From NCBI GenBank assembly GCA_947497245.1, contig CANMFO010000009.1, positions 1 to 64,000 on the forward strand: 64,000 nt of DNA, in the 5' to 3' direction. Under the pieces are notes generated by a model that was not told the DNA's origin, made no database searches, and saw only the letters and a list, made by a program, of their open reading frames with translations. Both the position numbers and the translations under genes were made by a program. This document shows positions 1-10,299 of the stretch, one piece after another. The DNA is from an uncultured Flavobacteriaceae bacterium (GTDB taxonomy: Bacteria; Bacteroidota; Bacteroidia; Flavobacteriales; Flavobacteriaceae). The stretch's first letter is position 1, and each line of letters starts with the position of its first letter.

Positions 1-344
1 GGAAGCTACGCGACCTTTTGTTGCGGGGCGAAGCTGCCTGTCCGCCTTAGTGGAACGGAGGAGGAAGCTACGCGACCAAAACGTACTTTTCGAGCGCAAA
101 TATACAATTAACCTTGAAAATGGTACCATAGCCGGCCAATAAAACGAGGAAAGGAATTAGGGCACCTCCCTCCACATTCCCTGGTGGCAAACATCTGCAT
201 TTTGTAAGGAAAAAGGAGGACGGTGGCTATAAAAATAGGGAGGGCGTCAATTTTTGACCAAAAAAAGGGCAGAGGCCCTTCCTTTGACCATGGAAGGTTT
301 TGCCTGTCCACGGGTTTTGGGAGGCGCAAGGAGGGCCGTGCCGC
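1..344. other. Intergenic region with short direct repeat
   Basis: No convincing gene is seen here. A 15-base word, GGAAGCTACGCGACC, occurs at 1-15 and again at 63-77, which may be the end of a repeat lying mostly outside the window. The rest is the downstream flank of the minus-strand TlpA-like gene and contains its probable terminator. Short reading frames in this stretch have no recognisable features and look fortuitous. Confidence 0.5.
258..280 (-). terminator. Rho-independent terminator of the TlpA-like gene
   Basis: Read on the minus strand there is a 6-bp stem (AAGGGC at 275-280 pairing with GCCCTT at 265-270), a 4-base loop and a run of about seven T. It lies about 65 bases after the stop of the TlpA-like gene. 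Confidence 0.6.
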
Positions 345-1442
345 TTATTGATCGGCTTTCTCCAAAACCGACTTCAGTTGTGCTTCGAGCACTTCGGAAT
401 GGACATTTTTTGCAATGATCTTGCCACTTCTGTCCAAAAGGAAGTTCGAGGGGATGGACGACAGACCATAGTCCTTGTATATCGAATAGTCCGAATCCAT
501 GATCTGTTCCCATTCCATTCCGTCACGCCCCACCGCTTGTTTCCATTTGGAGGGGTCCTCGTCTATGCTGATGCTTACAATGTCAAAGCCCAGTTCGCGG
601 TACTCCTTGTAAAGGGCCGCCAATTTTGGGTTTTCTACCCGGCAGGGGCGGCACCAGGACGCCCAAAAATCAATAAGCAGGTACCTGCCTTCAAAATGGG
701 CCAGATCAATGCCCTGCCCTTCGAGATTTTTTGCATTGAAATGGGGCGCCTTTTTTCCCAGGGCCACCTTGGCCGCAAGGTCAATTCTTTGCTGTATGGC
801 CCTGGACATGCCGCTATTTGGATATTCAGCTTGGAACCGTTTGCCCATTTCCGCGATAAAACCGTAATTTTTGGTGAGGTCAAAGTACTGCAATGCATCA
901 AAAGCCAGGGCAGATGGCCCCATTTCCCGCACGGAATTTTCCATTGCTTCGGTAAATTTGGCCATGACCGTTTCCTTCCTTTTTTCCAGTTCCACCAATG
1001 CCGCTTGGTCATTTTCGGCCATGGCCCTGTCAAACTCGGCGATCATCCCCGCAAAATGGATGCCGTTTAGGCTTTGGATGGTTTGCTGAAAATCGGAAAT
1101 ACGAGCCACGTCGGAATCCACTTCAATTTCATCGTTTAACCGAATGTTGACGACACCGCTTTTTTCCACGGCAATCTTAACTTCTTTTCCCGAATCCGTC
1201 GCGATGGCATAAAGTGCTGGTTCCTGGATCGGATAGGCCAGGGTATGGGATTCGTTCGATGGAAGGGATTCAAAAAAATGCAGCTCCGTCATTTTATCGA
1301 GTTCCATATCATACCGGGACAATCTGAAGGCACCAATGGCATCGGAATTTACTTCGAAGACAAAGGTGATGTCGGAAGCTTTTTTTTGGTTTTGGCAACC
1401 GCCAAGAAAAAGGGCGCAAACTAAAAGGGGAAGTATTCTCAT
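345..1442 (-). CDS. TlpA-like thioredoxin-fold lipoprotein
   Basis: A 365-residue exported thiol-disulfide protein. The N-terminus is a lipoprotein signal with lipobox LGGC, making Cys16 the likely lipidated residue. Residues about 25-110 form a beta-rich domain like the DUF4369 module found before thioredoxin folds in Bacteroidota. A helical linker follows, then an AhpC/TSA-Redoxin domain from about 228 with the active site WCRPC (Cys264 and Cys267). Family knowledge suggests reduction of envelope disulfides or cytochrome maturation; the substrate cannot be read from sequence. It appears monocistronic, with a terminator just downstream. Confidence 0.85.
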   Translation of the reverse strand: MRILPLLVCALFLGGCQNQKKASDITFVFEVNSDAIGAFRLSRYDMELDKMTELHFFESLPSNESHTLAYPIQEPALYAIATDSGKEVKIAVEKSGVVNIRLNDEIEVDSDVARISDFQQTIQSLNGIHFAGMIAEFDRAMAENDQAALVELEKRKETVMAKFTEAMENSVREMGPSALAFDALQYFDLTKNYGFIAEMGKRFQAEYPNSGMSRAIQQRIDLAAKVALGKKAPHFNAKNLEGQGIDLAHFEGRYLLIDFWASWCRPCRVENPKLAALYKEYRELGFDIVSISIDEDPSKWKQAVGRDGMEWEQIMDSDYSIYKDYGLSSIPSNFLLDRSGKIIAKNVHSEVLEAQLKSVLEKADQ

Positions 1443-1552
1443 GGTATCGTTTAATTTGGGGCTAAACTATCCAGGATAATCGGATCGGAAGTCCATATTC
1501 GCGAATCCGTACTCATTTGTGGTCAAATGTGGAAAAGGGGCGGCACGAAAAG

Positions 1553-2623
1553 TTAGTTCGATTTGTACTGGGTGGGGGTACGGCCGGTTTTTTTCTTAAA
1601 TGCGGTATGGAACGAGGACTTGGAATTGAAGCCAACATCGTACATCACCTCCAAAACCGTTTCGTCCGGGTCGGTCGGATCCAGTAATTTTTCCTTGGCG
1701 CAATTCACCCTATAGGTGTTGATAAAATCGACGAAGTTCTGATCGTAATGGTCATTGATCAATTCCGATAGTGTTCTTTTGGGAATATTTAGTTCATTCG
1801 AGAGCGATCCGATGGTAAGGTTGGGGTTTTTGAACGATTCCGTTTCCCGTAGATGGGTTTCGAGGCGCTGGATCAACAGCTTGTTTTCCAAAAGATGGGT
1901 GTTGCGTCTCTTTCGGGTCGAGATGGAAGCGGAAAGGGCAAAGTCCTCATCGTTAAAACCGCTCAATAGGACATGGGAACGCTTAAACCCATTGAAATAC
2001 AGCAGATTGATCGTGGCCAAAATGAGGAGGAAAACAAGTATTTCAAGTTGAAACGCGCTGCCATAAAGCAGAAACGATGCAATTTGGATGCCATCGACAA
2101 GCACGATAAGGGCAAATATGATCAAGGTCCACTGCAGCCATTTTAAGTTCAGTTTTTCCAATTTTGAATAATTGTCCATGATCACCCTTTTGTACTTCCT
2201 CAATTCCAGGAAACTGAGGAATACATAGGATACGATGGAAAGGGTATAGGCCAGATAGATATAGGTCTGGTTTATTTCCTGTTTGCTAAGGACAACGATG
2301 GTCAACACGGCGATCGGAGGAAGGAAATGGACGAAATTCTTAGGGGTTAACTTGAAACTCGAGAAAGTAATGTACTTGCTGTAAAAGAACAGCAGCGGTC
2401 CATATAGAAAGAGGCAAATCGTATTGGTGCGCTTAAAGAAAGTGGGAAGGATATCCCGCGTCATTAAAAACATGCCCGTAATTTGGAGGGTCAAGGTAGC
2501 GATGAGCAGGGTAAGGAAGAGATCCTTTTTGAATTTCTCCCTGGAGTTTGCCAGGATGAACAGTATTAAAAGGCCTCCCTGAAAGATAATGATGATCTGG
2601 ATGATATGGGTCAAAGAGTACAT
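1553..2623 (-). CDS. Membrane-anchored AraC-family regulator
   Basis: The N-terminal part has about seven hydrophobic segments, and the last 100 or so residues form an AraC/XylS double helix-turn-helix with the typical end of the second motif (VGFNSKSSFHTAFKKKTGRTP). This 7TM plus AraC layout is common in Bacteroidota and fits a membrane-sensing transcription factor, but the ligand is unknown. The start was placed at the Met directly before the first membrane helix. An in-frame ATG at 2668 would add 15 residues. It lies about 100 bases downstream of the mutase large subunit on the same strand, so co-transcription is possible. Confidence 0.8.
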   Translation of the reverse strand: MYSLTHIIQIIIIFQGGLLILFILANSREKFKKDLFLTLLIATLTLQITGMFLMTRDILPTFFKRTNTICLFLYGPLLFFYSKYITFSSFKLTPKNFVHFLPPIAVLTIVVLSKQEINQTYIYLAYTLSIVSYVFLSFLELRKYKRVIMDNYSKLEKLNLKWLQWTLIIFALIVLVDGIQIASFLLYGSAFQLEILVFLLILATINLLYFNGFKRSHVLLSGFNDEDFALSASISTRKRRNTHLLENKLLIQRLETHLRETESFKNPNLTIGSLSNELNIPKRTLSELINDHYDQNFVDFINTYRVNCAKEKLLDPTDPDETVLEVMYDVGFNSKSSFHTAFKKKTGRTPTQYKSN

Positions 2624-2722
2624 TGAATACCGGAAAAGTTTAAATTTTGAAAATATAGGGTAAGGCACATTTGGGCCGGGGGTCGGGATGCCTTCGCAAT
2701 GGCCCCGCTTTGAACGTTCTTA

Positions 2723-4822
2723 TCACTCCAACAAAATTTCCAAGATCTGAATGGCCGCATCCGAAATTTTGGTGCCAGGGCCAAAAATGGCCACGGCCCC
2801 CTTTTCGAACAGGAACCCATAATCGGGTCTGGGGATGACCCCGCCAACGATGACCATGATATCTTGGCGGCCGTATTTTTGCAATTCTGCTATAACCTGG
2901 GGAACCAAGGTTTTGTGCCCTCCGGCCAGTGAGGAGACCCCCAGTACGTGCACGTCGTTCTCGACGGCCTGTTTGGCCACCTCGGCCGGGGTCTGGAACA
3001 AGGGGCCGATATCCACGTCAAAACCAAGATCGGCATAGCCCGTGGCCACCACCCTGGCCCCACGGTCGTGGCCGTCCTGTCCCATTTTGGCGATTAGGAT
3101 CCTGGGCCGTCGGCCTTCCTGTTCCGCAAAGCGGTCTGCAAGTTCCAGTGCTTTTTTAAACCCCACGTCGTTTTTGATCTCTTTTGAATACACTCCGGTT
3201 ATAGTGGGAACCTTGGCGGTATGCCGCCCAAAGGCACTTTCCAGGGCAGAACTTATCTCGCCCAGCGTGGCACGTGCCCTTGCCGCTTCCACCGCTAAAG
3301 CTAACAAATTTCCCGCATCCTTGCGCAGATCGGGTCCCCCTCCGGCTTTGGCCTGCTCCATTTTTTCCCTTGCCGAAAGGGTCAAACGCCGCAAAGTGGC
3401 GTCCAGCGATTGTGGGTCCCGTTCTTTTTTGACCGATTCCAGCCGCGCTATTTGCTGGCGTCGGACTTCCTTGTTGTCCACCTCCAGGATATGCAGTTCG
3501 TCCTCTTCTTCCAGTTGAAACCTGTTCATCCCGATAATGGTTTCCGCGCCACTGTCGATCCGGGCCTGTTTTCGCGCTGCCGCCTCTTCGATGCGCATCT
3601 TGGGTATTCCGGCCGCGATGGCCTGGGTCATGCCCCCCAGTTCTTCCACCTCTTGGATCAAGGTCCAGGCCTTGTGCGCCAGATCCTGGGTCAATTGTTC
3701 TATATGGTGACTGCCGGCCCAGGGATCTACCGTTTTGGTGATCTTCGTCTCTTCGCGCAAAAACAATTGGGTGTCCCGGGCGATTCGGGCCGAGAAATCG
3801 GTGGGTAGGCCAATGGCCTCGTCCAGGGCATTGGTGTGCAGGCTTTGGGTGCCGCCAAAAATGGCCGAGGCCGCTTCAATGGTGGTACGCGCTACATTGT
3901 TGAAGGGGTCCTGTTCGGTGAGGCTCCATCCCGAGGTCTGGCAATGGGTACGCAGGGAAAGCGATTTTTCGTTTTTCGGGTCGAATTGTTTCATCAATTT
4001 TGCCCAGAGTAGGCGTCCCGCCCGCAACTTGGCAATTTCCATGAAGTGGTGCATACCAATGCCCCAAAAGAAAGAGAGGCGGGGGGCAAATTGGTCGATA
4101 TCCAGTCCAGCGCGGAGGCCCGTCCGGACATATTCCAGGCCGTCGGCCAAAGTGTAGGCCAATTCCAGTTCGGCAGTGGCCCCGGCTTCGTGCATATGGT
4201 AGCCCGAAATGCTGATGCTGTTGAATCGGGGCATATACCTGCTGGTGTACTCAAAGATATCGGCCACCAGTTGCATGGAGGGTTCGGGAGGGTAGATATA
4301 AGTGTTGCGTACCATGAATTCCTTGAGGATGTCGTTCTGTATGGTGCCCGCAAGCTTTTCGGGCCCTACGCCCTGTTCCTCGGCAGCGACTATATAAAAG
4401 GCCATGATCGGCAGGACGGCCCCGTTCATGGTCATGGAGACCGACATATCCCCAAGGGGAATGCCATCGAACAGGATTTTCATGTCCTCCACGGAATCTA
4501 TGGCCACGCCCGCCTTGCCCACGTCCCCCACCACGCGTTCGTGGTCACTGTCATAGCCGCGGTGGGTAGGCAGGTCAAAGGCGACCGACAGCCCTTTTTG
4601 CCCGCCCGCCAGGTTTCGTTTGTAAAAGGCGTTGCTTTCCGCTGCGGTCGAAAATCCGGCGTACTGTCGTATGGTCCAAGGACGTTGGAGGTACATGGTG
4701 GTGTAGGGCCCGCGCAGAAAAGGGGGGATACCGGCACCAAAGTTGAGGTGCTCGAATTCGAGCTCCCGCTCCTTCGCGTTCCCTCGTTTTAAGGCGATAT
4801 GTTGGATATTTTTTCGCTTCAT
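2723..4822 (-). CDS. mutB: Methylmalonyl-CoA mutase, large (catalytic) subunit
   Basis: A 699-residue protein matching the adenosylcobalamin-dependent mutase that interconverts methylmalonyl-CoA and succinyl-CoA. The N-terminal TIM barrel carries family segments such as [14 protein letters not shown] and the [13 protein letters not shown] region. The C-terminal 126 residues are a B12-binding domain with the DxHxxG signature (Asp583, His585, Gly588), the base-off cobalamin ligand motif, followed by the GGVIP and GPGT loops. Length is normal for the family. It follows the small subunit by 74 bases, so the two are probably one operon encoding an alpha-beta heterodimer. Confidence 0.96.
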   Translation of the reverse strand: MKRKNIQHIALKRGNAKERELEFEHLNFGAGIPPFLRGPYTTMYLQRPWTIRQYAGFSTAAESNAFYKRNLAGGQKGLSVAFDLPTHRGYDSDHERVVGDVGKAGVAIDSVEDMKILFDGIPLGDMSVSMTMNGAVLPIMAFYIVAAEEQGVGPEKLAGTIQNDILKEFMVRNTYIYPPEPSMQLVADIFEYTSRYMPRFNSISISGYHMHEAGATAELELAYTLADGLEYVRTGLRAGLDIDQFAPRLSFFWGIGMHHFMEIAKLRAGRLLWAKLMKQFDPKNEKSLSLRTHCQTSGWSLTEQDPFNNVARTTIEAASAIFGGTQSLHTNALDEAIGLPTDFSARIARDTQLFLREETKITKTVDPWAGSHHIEQLTQDLAHKAWTLIQEVEELGGMTQAIAAGIPKMRIEEAAARKQARIDSGAETIIGMNRFQLEEEDELHILEVDNKEVRRQQIARLESVKKERDPQSLDATLRRLTLSAREKMEQAKAGGGPDLRKDAGNLLALAVEAARARATLGEISSALESAFGRHTAKVPTITGVYSKEIKNDVGFKKALELADRFAEQEGRRPRILIAKMGQDGHDRGARVVATGYADLGFDVDIGPLFQTPAEVAKQAVENDVHVLGVSSLAGGHKTLVPQVIAELQKYGRQDIMVIVGGVIPRPDYGFLFEKGAVAIFGPGTKISDAAIQILEILLE

Positions 4823-4874
4823 TTATTCAATAAACAATAAACGGTTGGCCGCCCATTTCAACTTTTACTTTTTT

Positions 4875-4890
4875 GACCACTGACCACTGA
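4875..4890. repeat. Short CACTGACC tandem repeat between the mutase genes
   Basis: The words GACCACT GACCACT GA follow one another in the 74-base gap between the mutase subunits. Repeats with the same CACTG core recur after der. Confidence 0.4.
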
Positions 4891-4896
4891 TCCTCT

Positions 4897-6279
4897 TCAT
4901 CCTTCCGCCTTTAACCTTTCCTGCTCCGTACCTTCCGCCAAACGTTTGGGGAGGATCGGGGCGATCAGGGTCTTTCTTACTTTGGTCTTCATAAAGGGGT
5001 AACGTTCCAAATGGTCTTTCATCCGTTCGTCCTCGTGTACGAATTGGTTCGTTCCTACCAAGACCTCCGTACTTTGGTCAAAGCGTCCTTGTTCCCTATC
5101 GGCGCTCTCTTTGATTTTCCGTTGGATGGCGTGGGTCTTCAATTGACTTAGAAAGCCCCCGGCCGCCTCCAGGGTCTTGAAAAGCTCCAGGGCCTTTTCG
5201 GCGAGCTGCCGGGTAAGTTCCTCGATATAGTAGGTGCCCTGGGTAACATCGGTTCCCCCGTCCAGAAAACTCTCGTATTTGAGCAGCAACAGCTGGTTTC
5301 TGGCAATGCGGTCCCCAAAGGCATTGTTCTTATGGTACAGCGCATCATAGGGCAGGTTGCAAAGGGTATCCGCACTCCCAAGGATGGCCGATATGCATTC
5401 AGTGGTGGTCCGAAGCATGTTGGTGTTGTACGCATAAACCGTTTTGTTGCGCCTGCTGGGCATGGCCAGAATATGGCAGTCCGTCGGTACGCCGTATTCC
5501 CCTGCCAAACTTTCCCATAACGACCGAAGGGCCTTCAACTTGGCGATCTCAAAGAAATAATTGCCGCCAACGGCCACCTTGAACAGAAGACCGGGAAAGG
5601 GATTTTGGGCGGTACGGCAAAGGTATTCATGGGCATGGGCCAGACCATAGGCCAACTGCTGTACCATAGTGGCTCCGGCATTTTGGTAAAGGCCCATATC
5701 CACGGAAAGCATGCTTCCCGAAAAATCCTTGGGCAGCATTTGCGGAATTTCGTTTAAAATGGCCAGATCGGAACCCATGGATGCATACCAATTTCCGGAA
5801 CGCGCCAGATGGGCGATCGGGTCGATGTGCAGATGGAGGTCCCCCTTCCTTTTTCCGACCGTATCCAAGAGTGCCCCTATGGCTTCGTCCGACAAGAACC
5901 GAAAATCGAAATGAAGGGGAACCGACCGCAGATCAATGCCGGAGAGCAAGGCCTTAAAATCCATTCCCGCCGCCGGAAGGATAAAGACCAGGCTTTCGGC
6001 GCCCCCTTGAAGCAATTGAAGGGCCTTTTGGTTCGATTTCCCCACATCCCCTACAACATGGACGCCCCCTATCTTCCATGCAGTGGAGGGGGCATCCCGA
6101 TTCGCCAAGGTTTCCCGGAGCGTATCCTGGTGGTAAAACGGCTTTACCTTGATGCCCTCGGGCGATTCCCATACCAGGGCTTCGTTATAATCCGCCCCCT
6201 TGAGGCCATACTGGATCTTTTGCTTCCAAGCCTTGGCCGAAACCGCATCAAATTCATCGAACAATGGGGATTCCTGCAT
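4897..6279 (-). CDS. mutA: Methylmalonyl-CoA mutase, small subunit
   Basis: A 460-residue protein resembling the mutase barrel but without a C-terminal cobalamin-binding domain, as expected for the non-catalytic partner. It keeps segments similar to the large subunit, such as FFEIAKLKALRSLW and the region around LRTTTECISAILGSADTL. At 460 residues it is short next to longer actinobacterial small subunits; truncated forms are usual in Bacteroidota (family knowledge). It is the first gene of the minus-strand pair with the large subunit, and the gap between them holds a GACCACT-type repeat. Confidence 0.9.
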   Translation of the reverse strand: MQESPLFDEFDAVSAKAWKQKIQYGLKGADYNEALVWESPEGIKVKPFYHQDTLRETLANRDAPSTAWKIGGVHVVGDVGKSNQKALQLLQGGAESLVFILPAAGMDFKALLSGIDLRSVPLHFDFRFLSDEAIGALLDTVGKRKGDLHLHIDPIAHLARSGNWYASMGSDLAILNEIPQMLPKDFSGSMLSVDMGLYQNAGATMVQQLAYGLAHAHEYLCRTAQNPFPGLLFKVAVGGNYFFEIAKLKALRSLWESLAGEYGVPTDCHILAMPSRRNKTVYAYNTNMLRTTTECISAILGSADTLCNLPYDALYHKNNAFGDRIARNQLLLLKYESFLDGGTDVTQGTYYIEELTRQLAEKALELFKTLEAAGGFLSQLKTHAIQRKIKESADREQGRFDQSTEVLVGTNQFVHEDERMKDHLERYPFMKTKVRKTLIAPILPKRLAEGTEQERLKAEG

Positions 6280-6454
6280 TCTTTTTAAAGTTTGATATGA
6301 AGATACGGGTAAAATTGAAATTGTACGGAAGGGGAAGGGGCCTCCTTAAAAAATTGGCCCGCTTTTTTCCCGGGACTATGATAATTATCTTAAATTGGAC
6401 TGTTTTCCAGCGGATTGCGCCGGGCACATAAATAACAACCAACTAAACGAACGG

Positions 6455-8080
6455 ATGAAAGGACTGGACGCACTCGACTGGGTAGTAATTGTGGCCTATT
6501 TTCTGATTTTGCTGGGTGTGGCCTGGTGGGTCATCAGGCAAAAACAAAAAAACACCGAAGACTATTTTTTGGCGGGGAGGAATATCGGCTGGTTCATGGT
6601 CGGGGCCTCCATTTTTGCCTCCAATATTGGTTCGGAACACGTAGTGGGACTGGCCGGAAACGGGGCCGGGGATAAGATGCCCCTGCTCATTTACGAACTG
6701 CATGCCTGGATCGTGTTGATGCTGGGCTGGGTTTTTCTTCCCTTCTATGCCCGGAGCGGGGTGTTCACCATGCCCGAATTCCTCGAAAAACGTTTTGATG
6801 CCCGTTCCCGATGGGTCCTTTCCGTGGTTTCCTTGGTGGCCTATATCCTCACCAAGGTCTCCGTAACCATCTATGCCGGGGGCGTTGTGGTATCGGCCCT
6901 TTTGGGTATTCCCTTTTGGATCGGAGCAGTGGCCACCGTGGTGCTCACGGGCCTCTATACCGTGCTCGGCGGGATGCGCGCCGTGGTCTATACCGAGACC
7001 ATCCAGGCCATTATCCTGGTCCTGGGCGCGGGAGTGCTCACCTTCATCGGACTGGATGCCGTAGGAGGATGGGGCGAGTTAAAGACTACCATTGGGACCG
7101 ATTATTTCAATATGTGGCGACCCAATTCAGATCCCGACTATCCCTGGCTACCGCTCTTCATTACCAGTACCATCGTGGGCATCTGGTATTGGTGCACCGA
7201 TCAGGTCATCGTACAACGGGTCCTGACCGCAAAGAACATCAAGGAGGGGAGGCGTGGCAGTATATTCGGCGCCCTCTTGAAACTGATGCCCGTATTCCTC
7301 TTTTTGATTCCCGGGGTAATCGCATTGGGCTTAAAAATGCAGGGCAAATTGGATTGGGACAATCCAGATGAGGCCTTCCCGGTACTGATGAGCAACCTGC
7401 TGCCCTCCGGCCTTCGCGGTCTGGTAGCGGCGGGGCTTTTGGCGGCCTTGATGAGTTCCCTGGCCTCCGTCTTCAATTCCTGCTCCACCCTGTTTACCCT
7501 CGATATCTATAAAAAATTGAAGCCCAACAAACCAGAGGAGCAACTGGTGCGGACTGGTAGGATCGCCACCTTTTTCGTAGTGGGGCTCGGACTGCTGTGG
7601 ATCCCGATCATCACCCGGCTTTCCGACGGGCTGTATGAATACCTCCAAAACGTACAGGCCTATATTTCGCCCCCTATCGCCGCTGTTTTTCTCTTGGGGA
7701 TCTTCTATAAGCGCATCAATGCCAATGGGGCCATCGCCACGCTGGTGGGGGGATTTGTCATCGGCTTTTCCAAACTCACGTTGGAAATCGTAAAATCGAG
7801 CTTTGCGGAGGGCAGCTTCCTCTTCAATATCGCCAACATCAACTGGTTGGTCTTTGGGGCCTATTTCTTTGCGATCTGCGTGTCCATCGCCGTGGTGGTG
7901 AGCATGTTCTATCCCGCCCCTTCCAGCGCGCAATTGGCCGGACTTACCTTTGGCAGTGTCAGTGCGGAACAAAAGGCACAGAACAAGAACAGTTACAATA
8001 TCTGGGATATTATCGCCTCGGTCGCGGTAGTGCTGATCGTGGTGTACATCATGCTATCGTTCAGTACGCTATCGCTTTAA
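6455..8080 (+). CDS. Sodium/solute symporter (SSS family, SGLT-like)
   Basis: About 541 residues with some 13-14 membrane segments. The N-terminal region (DWVVIVAYFLILLGVAWW, then TEDYFLAGRNIGWF, then ASNIGSEHVVGLAGNGAG) is typical of sodium:sugar symporters. It probably imports a sugar or sugar derivative with Na+ across the inner membrane. The start is placed at Met 6455, before the first helix; the open frame extends 60 bases further upstream but that part does not look coding. A secreted sulfatase begins 30 bases downstream, suggesting an operon for desulfation and uptake of a sulfated compound (inference). Confidence 0.9.
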   Translation: MKGLDALDWVVIVAYFLILLGVAWWVIRQKQKNTEDYFLAGRNIGWFMVGASIFASNIGSEHVVGLAGNGAGDKMPLLIYELHAWIVLMLGWVFLPFYARSGVFTMPEFLEKRFDARSRWVLSVVSLVAYILTKVSVTIYAGGVVVSALLGIPFWIGAVATVVLTGLYTVLGGMRAVVYTETIQAIILVLGAGVLTFIGLDAVGGWGELKTTIGTDYFNMWRPNSDPDYPWLPLFITSTIVGIWYWCTDQVIVQRVLTAKNIKEGRRGSIFGALLKLMPVFLFLIPGVIALGLKMQGKLDWDNPDEAFPVLMSNLLPSGLRGLVAAGLLAALMSSLASVFNSCSTLFTLDIYKKLKPNKPEEQLVRTGRIATFFVVGLGLLWIPIITRLSDGLYEYLQNVQAYISPPIAAVFLLGIFYKRINANGAIATLVGGFVIGFSKLTLEIVKSSFAEGSFLFNIANINWLVFGAYFFAICVSIAVVVSMFYPAPSSAQLAGLTFGSVSAEQKAQNKNSYNIWDIIASVAVVLIVVYIMLSFSTLSL

Positions 8081-8110
8081 GGGGTACAATAGAATAACAA
8101 TGAAATAGTT

Positions 8111-9730
8111 ATGAGGACAAAGTTATATTTGCTCTCCCTTATGGGGGCAATGGTTTTTTGGGGAAATGCCCAGACCGATCAAAGGCCGAACATCCTGGTC
8201 ATCATGTTCGATGATGCGGGCCTCGACATGGGCGCGTACGGAAGCACCTATGTGGACACCCCCAATTTTGATGCGATCGCTGCACAGGGTATGCTGTTCA
8301 ACAGGGCCTATACCCCCAACGCCAAATGTGCCCCTTCGCGGTCGGCGATCATGACCGGGCGCAATTCCTGGCAATTGGACGCCGCCGCCAACCATGTGAT
8401 CTATTTTCCGTCGAAGTTCAAGACGTATCAGGAGGTATTGCTCGAAAATGGCTATAGCACGGGGCATACCGGCAAGGGCTATGCACCGGGCATCACCTTG
8501 GCCGCGGACGGGAGCCAGCGACAGGTCATGGGTCCGGCCTACAACGACAAGCAATTGGAGCCGGCGACGCCATCGATCTCCACCAACGACTACAGCGCGA
8601 ATTTTACGGACTTTTTGGACCGGGCCCCCGAAGACCGGCCCTGGAGTTTTTGGATAGGGAGCACAGAACCCCATCGGGGCTATGAATACGGCTCGGGAGT
8701 GGCATTGGGCGGGAAGACGCCCGATATGATCACGGACTTCCCACCCTATTGGCCCGACAACGAGGTGACCCGGAACGACTTATTGGATTATGCCTTTGAA
8801 ATCGAGGATACCGATCGGCATATTGGAAAGGTCATGGAGACCCTAAAGGAACGGGGAATACTGGAAAACACCTTGATCGTGGTCACTTCCGACCACGGGA
8901 TGCCGTTTCCCAGGGTCAAGGGCAATCAGTACGAAAATGCAAACCATGTGCCCATGGCAATGCTTTGGATAGACAAAATGAAGAAGGCGGGAAGGACCGT
9001 TGACGACTATGTGAGCTTCATCGATCTGGCCCCTACCTTCTTGGCGGCGGCAGGTGTGCCCTGGCAAACTTCGGGCATGTACCCGGCTACCGGAAAGGGT
9101 TTGATGGGACTGATCACCTCCGAAAAATCGGGGACCCTGGAAGCAGACAGAAATTTTGTACTGGTCGGAAAGGAAAGGCACGATACCGGAAGGCCCAATG
9201 ATGTGGGCTATCCCATCCGGGGAATCTACAAGGACAGCATGCTGTACCTCAAAAATTACGAGATCGATCGGTGGCCATCAGGCAATCCAGAAACCGGGTA
9301 CCTGAACACCGATGGCGGAGCTACAAAGACCGAGATCCTCAACCTGAGGCGCTCCGGGAAGGACAAGCATTTTTGGAAATTGAACTTCGGAAAACGAGAA
9401 GCGGAGGAACTCTACAATATTTCAAAAGATCCGTTCTGCATGGACAACCTGGCCGAAGAATTGGACCATGCCCCCCTCAAGGCCAGTTTGGAAAGGGAAA
9501 TGGAAGGCAAACTGCTGGCCCAGGACGACCTTCGCATGAGAGGTTACGGCCAGTTGTACGAACAACATCCGTTTACACGAAACAAGGACTTTTACGGCCG
9601 TTTTATGGCCGGTGAGAAGACCGTAGCGGGTTGGGTGAACAAAAGCGATTTTGAACCCTTTATTTTGGATGGCGATGGGAATGAACTACAAAAGGTAGAA
9701 GTGGGGGAGGGAAAAAAGATCAAGGATTGA
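8111..9730 (+). CDS. Secreted type I sulfatase
   Basis: A 539-residue formylglycine-dependent sulfatase. A signal peptide (about residues 1-20, ending GNAQ) is followed by metal ligands Asp34-Asp35, the maturation motif CAPSR (Cys73 to Arg77) with MTGR just after, and a second metal site around TSDHGMPF. The CxPSR motif uses Cys, so an anaerobic/aerobic sulfatase-maturing enzyme elsewhere must make formylglycine. The overall pattern, including the DHG...NANHVPMAML stretch, resembles heparan-sulfamidase-like sulfatases, but the substrate is not determined. It probably acts in the periplasm or at the surface and works with the upstream symporter. Confidence 0.92.
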   Translation: MRTKLYLLSLMGAMVFWGNAQTDQRPNILVIMFDDAGLDMGAYGSTYVDTPNFDAIAAQGMLFNRAYTPNAKCAPSRSAIMTGRNSWQLDAAANHVIYFPSKFKTYQEVLLENGYSTGHTGKGYAPGITLAADGSQRQVMGPAYNDKQLEPATPSISTNDYSANFTDFLDRAPEDRPWSFWIGSTEPHRGYEYGSGVALGGKTPDMITDFPPYWPDNEVTRNDLLDYAFEIEDTDRHIGKVMETLKERGILENTLIVVTSDHGMPFPRVKGNQYENANHVPMAMLWIDKMKKAGRTVDDYVSFIDLAPTFLAAAGVPWQTSGMYPATGKGLMGLITSEKSGTLEADRNFVLVGKERHDTGRPNDVGYPIRGIYKDSMLYLKNYEIDRWPSGNPETGYLNTDGGATKTEILNLRRSGKDKHFWKLNFGKREAEELYNISKDPFCMDNLAEELDHAPLKASLEREMEGKLLAQDDLRMRGYGQLYEQHPFTRNKDFYGRFMAGEKTVAGWVNKSDFEPFILDGDGNELQKVEVGEGKKIKD

Positions 9731-9786
9731 TCGATGTAATTTTGTAACCTACACTTTTACCTTGATATTTTCAAATGATGACAGCC

Positions 9787-10299
9787 CTATTTCACCTGTT
9801 GTACAAAAACAGTGGCGCCCAAACTGTATCGATTGGTCTTGTAGTTTTTTTTCTTCTCAAAATCCACATGGACGATTTCCCCAAAATTGCCTTTTTGTTC
9901 AATGGTGTGGATGACCTTTAGGATATTGGTAAAATCGCCGTTCAGCTTAAAACTGAAGGTGTGCAGGTTGTTTTCGCCCATTTGGTAGATATGGGGCTGG
10001 TTGAAATCCATGACCTTGATAGCGTTCTTTGAGGCCTCCTGGTTGATGGTCCGCAAAAGGTTGTTTTGGATCGAGGTGTCCACCAGGTCCATTTTTCCGA
10101 GGATGGAATCGTAGTGCCTGTCCTTTTGGGTGAGGATCGAAAGTTTTTGGGGAATGTCCTTAAACTGCACCACTTGGTCTCCCAGCCGTTGGTGTTCCCC
10201 TTTCAGCATTACCGTTTTGTTGATCGCCAATTGGTAGCTGGCAAAAAGCAAAAGGAGGATCCCTAGCAACAGCAGTTTGTTTTTGGTATCAATTCCCAT
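9787..10299 (-). CDS. GspM/PilO-like assembly protein
   Basis: A 170-residue bitopic protein: a short cytoplasmic start, one membrane helix (about residues 9-26), a coiled region, then a ferredoxin-like C-terminal domain. This layout and its position directly after the GspL/PilMN-like gene match PilO/GspM, the inner-membrane partner in type IV pilus and type II secretion machines. Sequence identity to named proteins is too low to see by eye, so the call rests on architecture and context. It overlaps the upstream gene by 11 bases, implying translational coupling, and is the last gene of the operon. Confidence 0.6.
   Translation of the reverse strand: MGIDTKNKLLLLGILLLLFASYQLAINKTVMLKGEHQRLGDQVVQFKDIPQKLSILTQKDRHYDSILGKMDLVDTSIQNNLLRTINQEASKNAIKVMDFNQPHIYQMGENNLHTFSFKLNGDFTNILKVIHTIEQKGNFGEIVHVDFEKKKNYKTNRYSLGATVFVQQVK

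Noticed and set aside
300-1070. Long open frame opposite the TlpA-like gene (plus strand)
   Set aside because: It mirrors the coding minus strand and has no signal, domain or coding-like composition of its own; the opposite frame carries clear motifs.
2723-6279. Cobalamin riboswitch near the mutase genes
   Set aside because: The upstream and intergenic sequence is too short and shows no B12-box-like conserved hairpin pattern.
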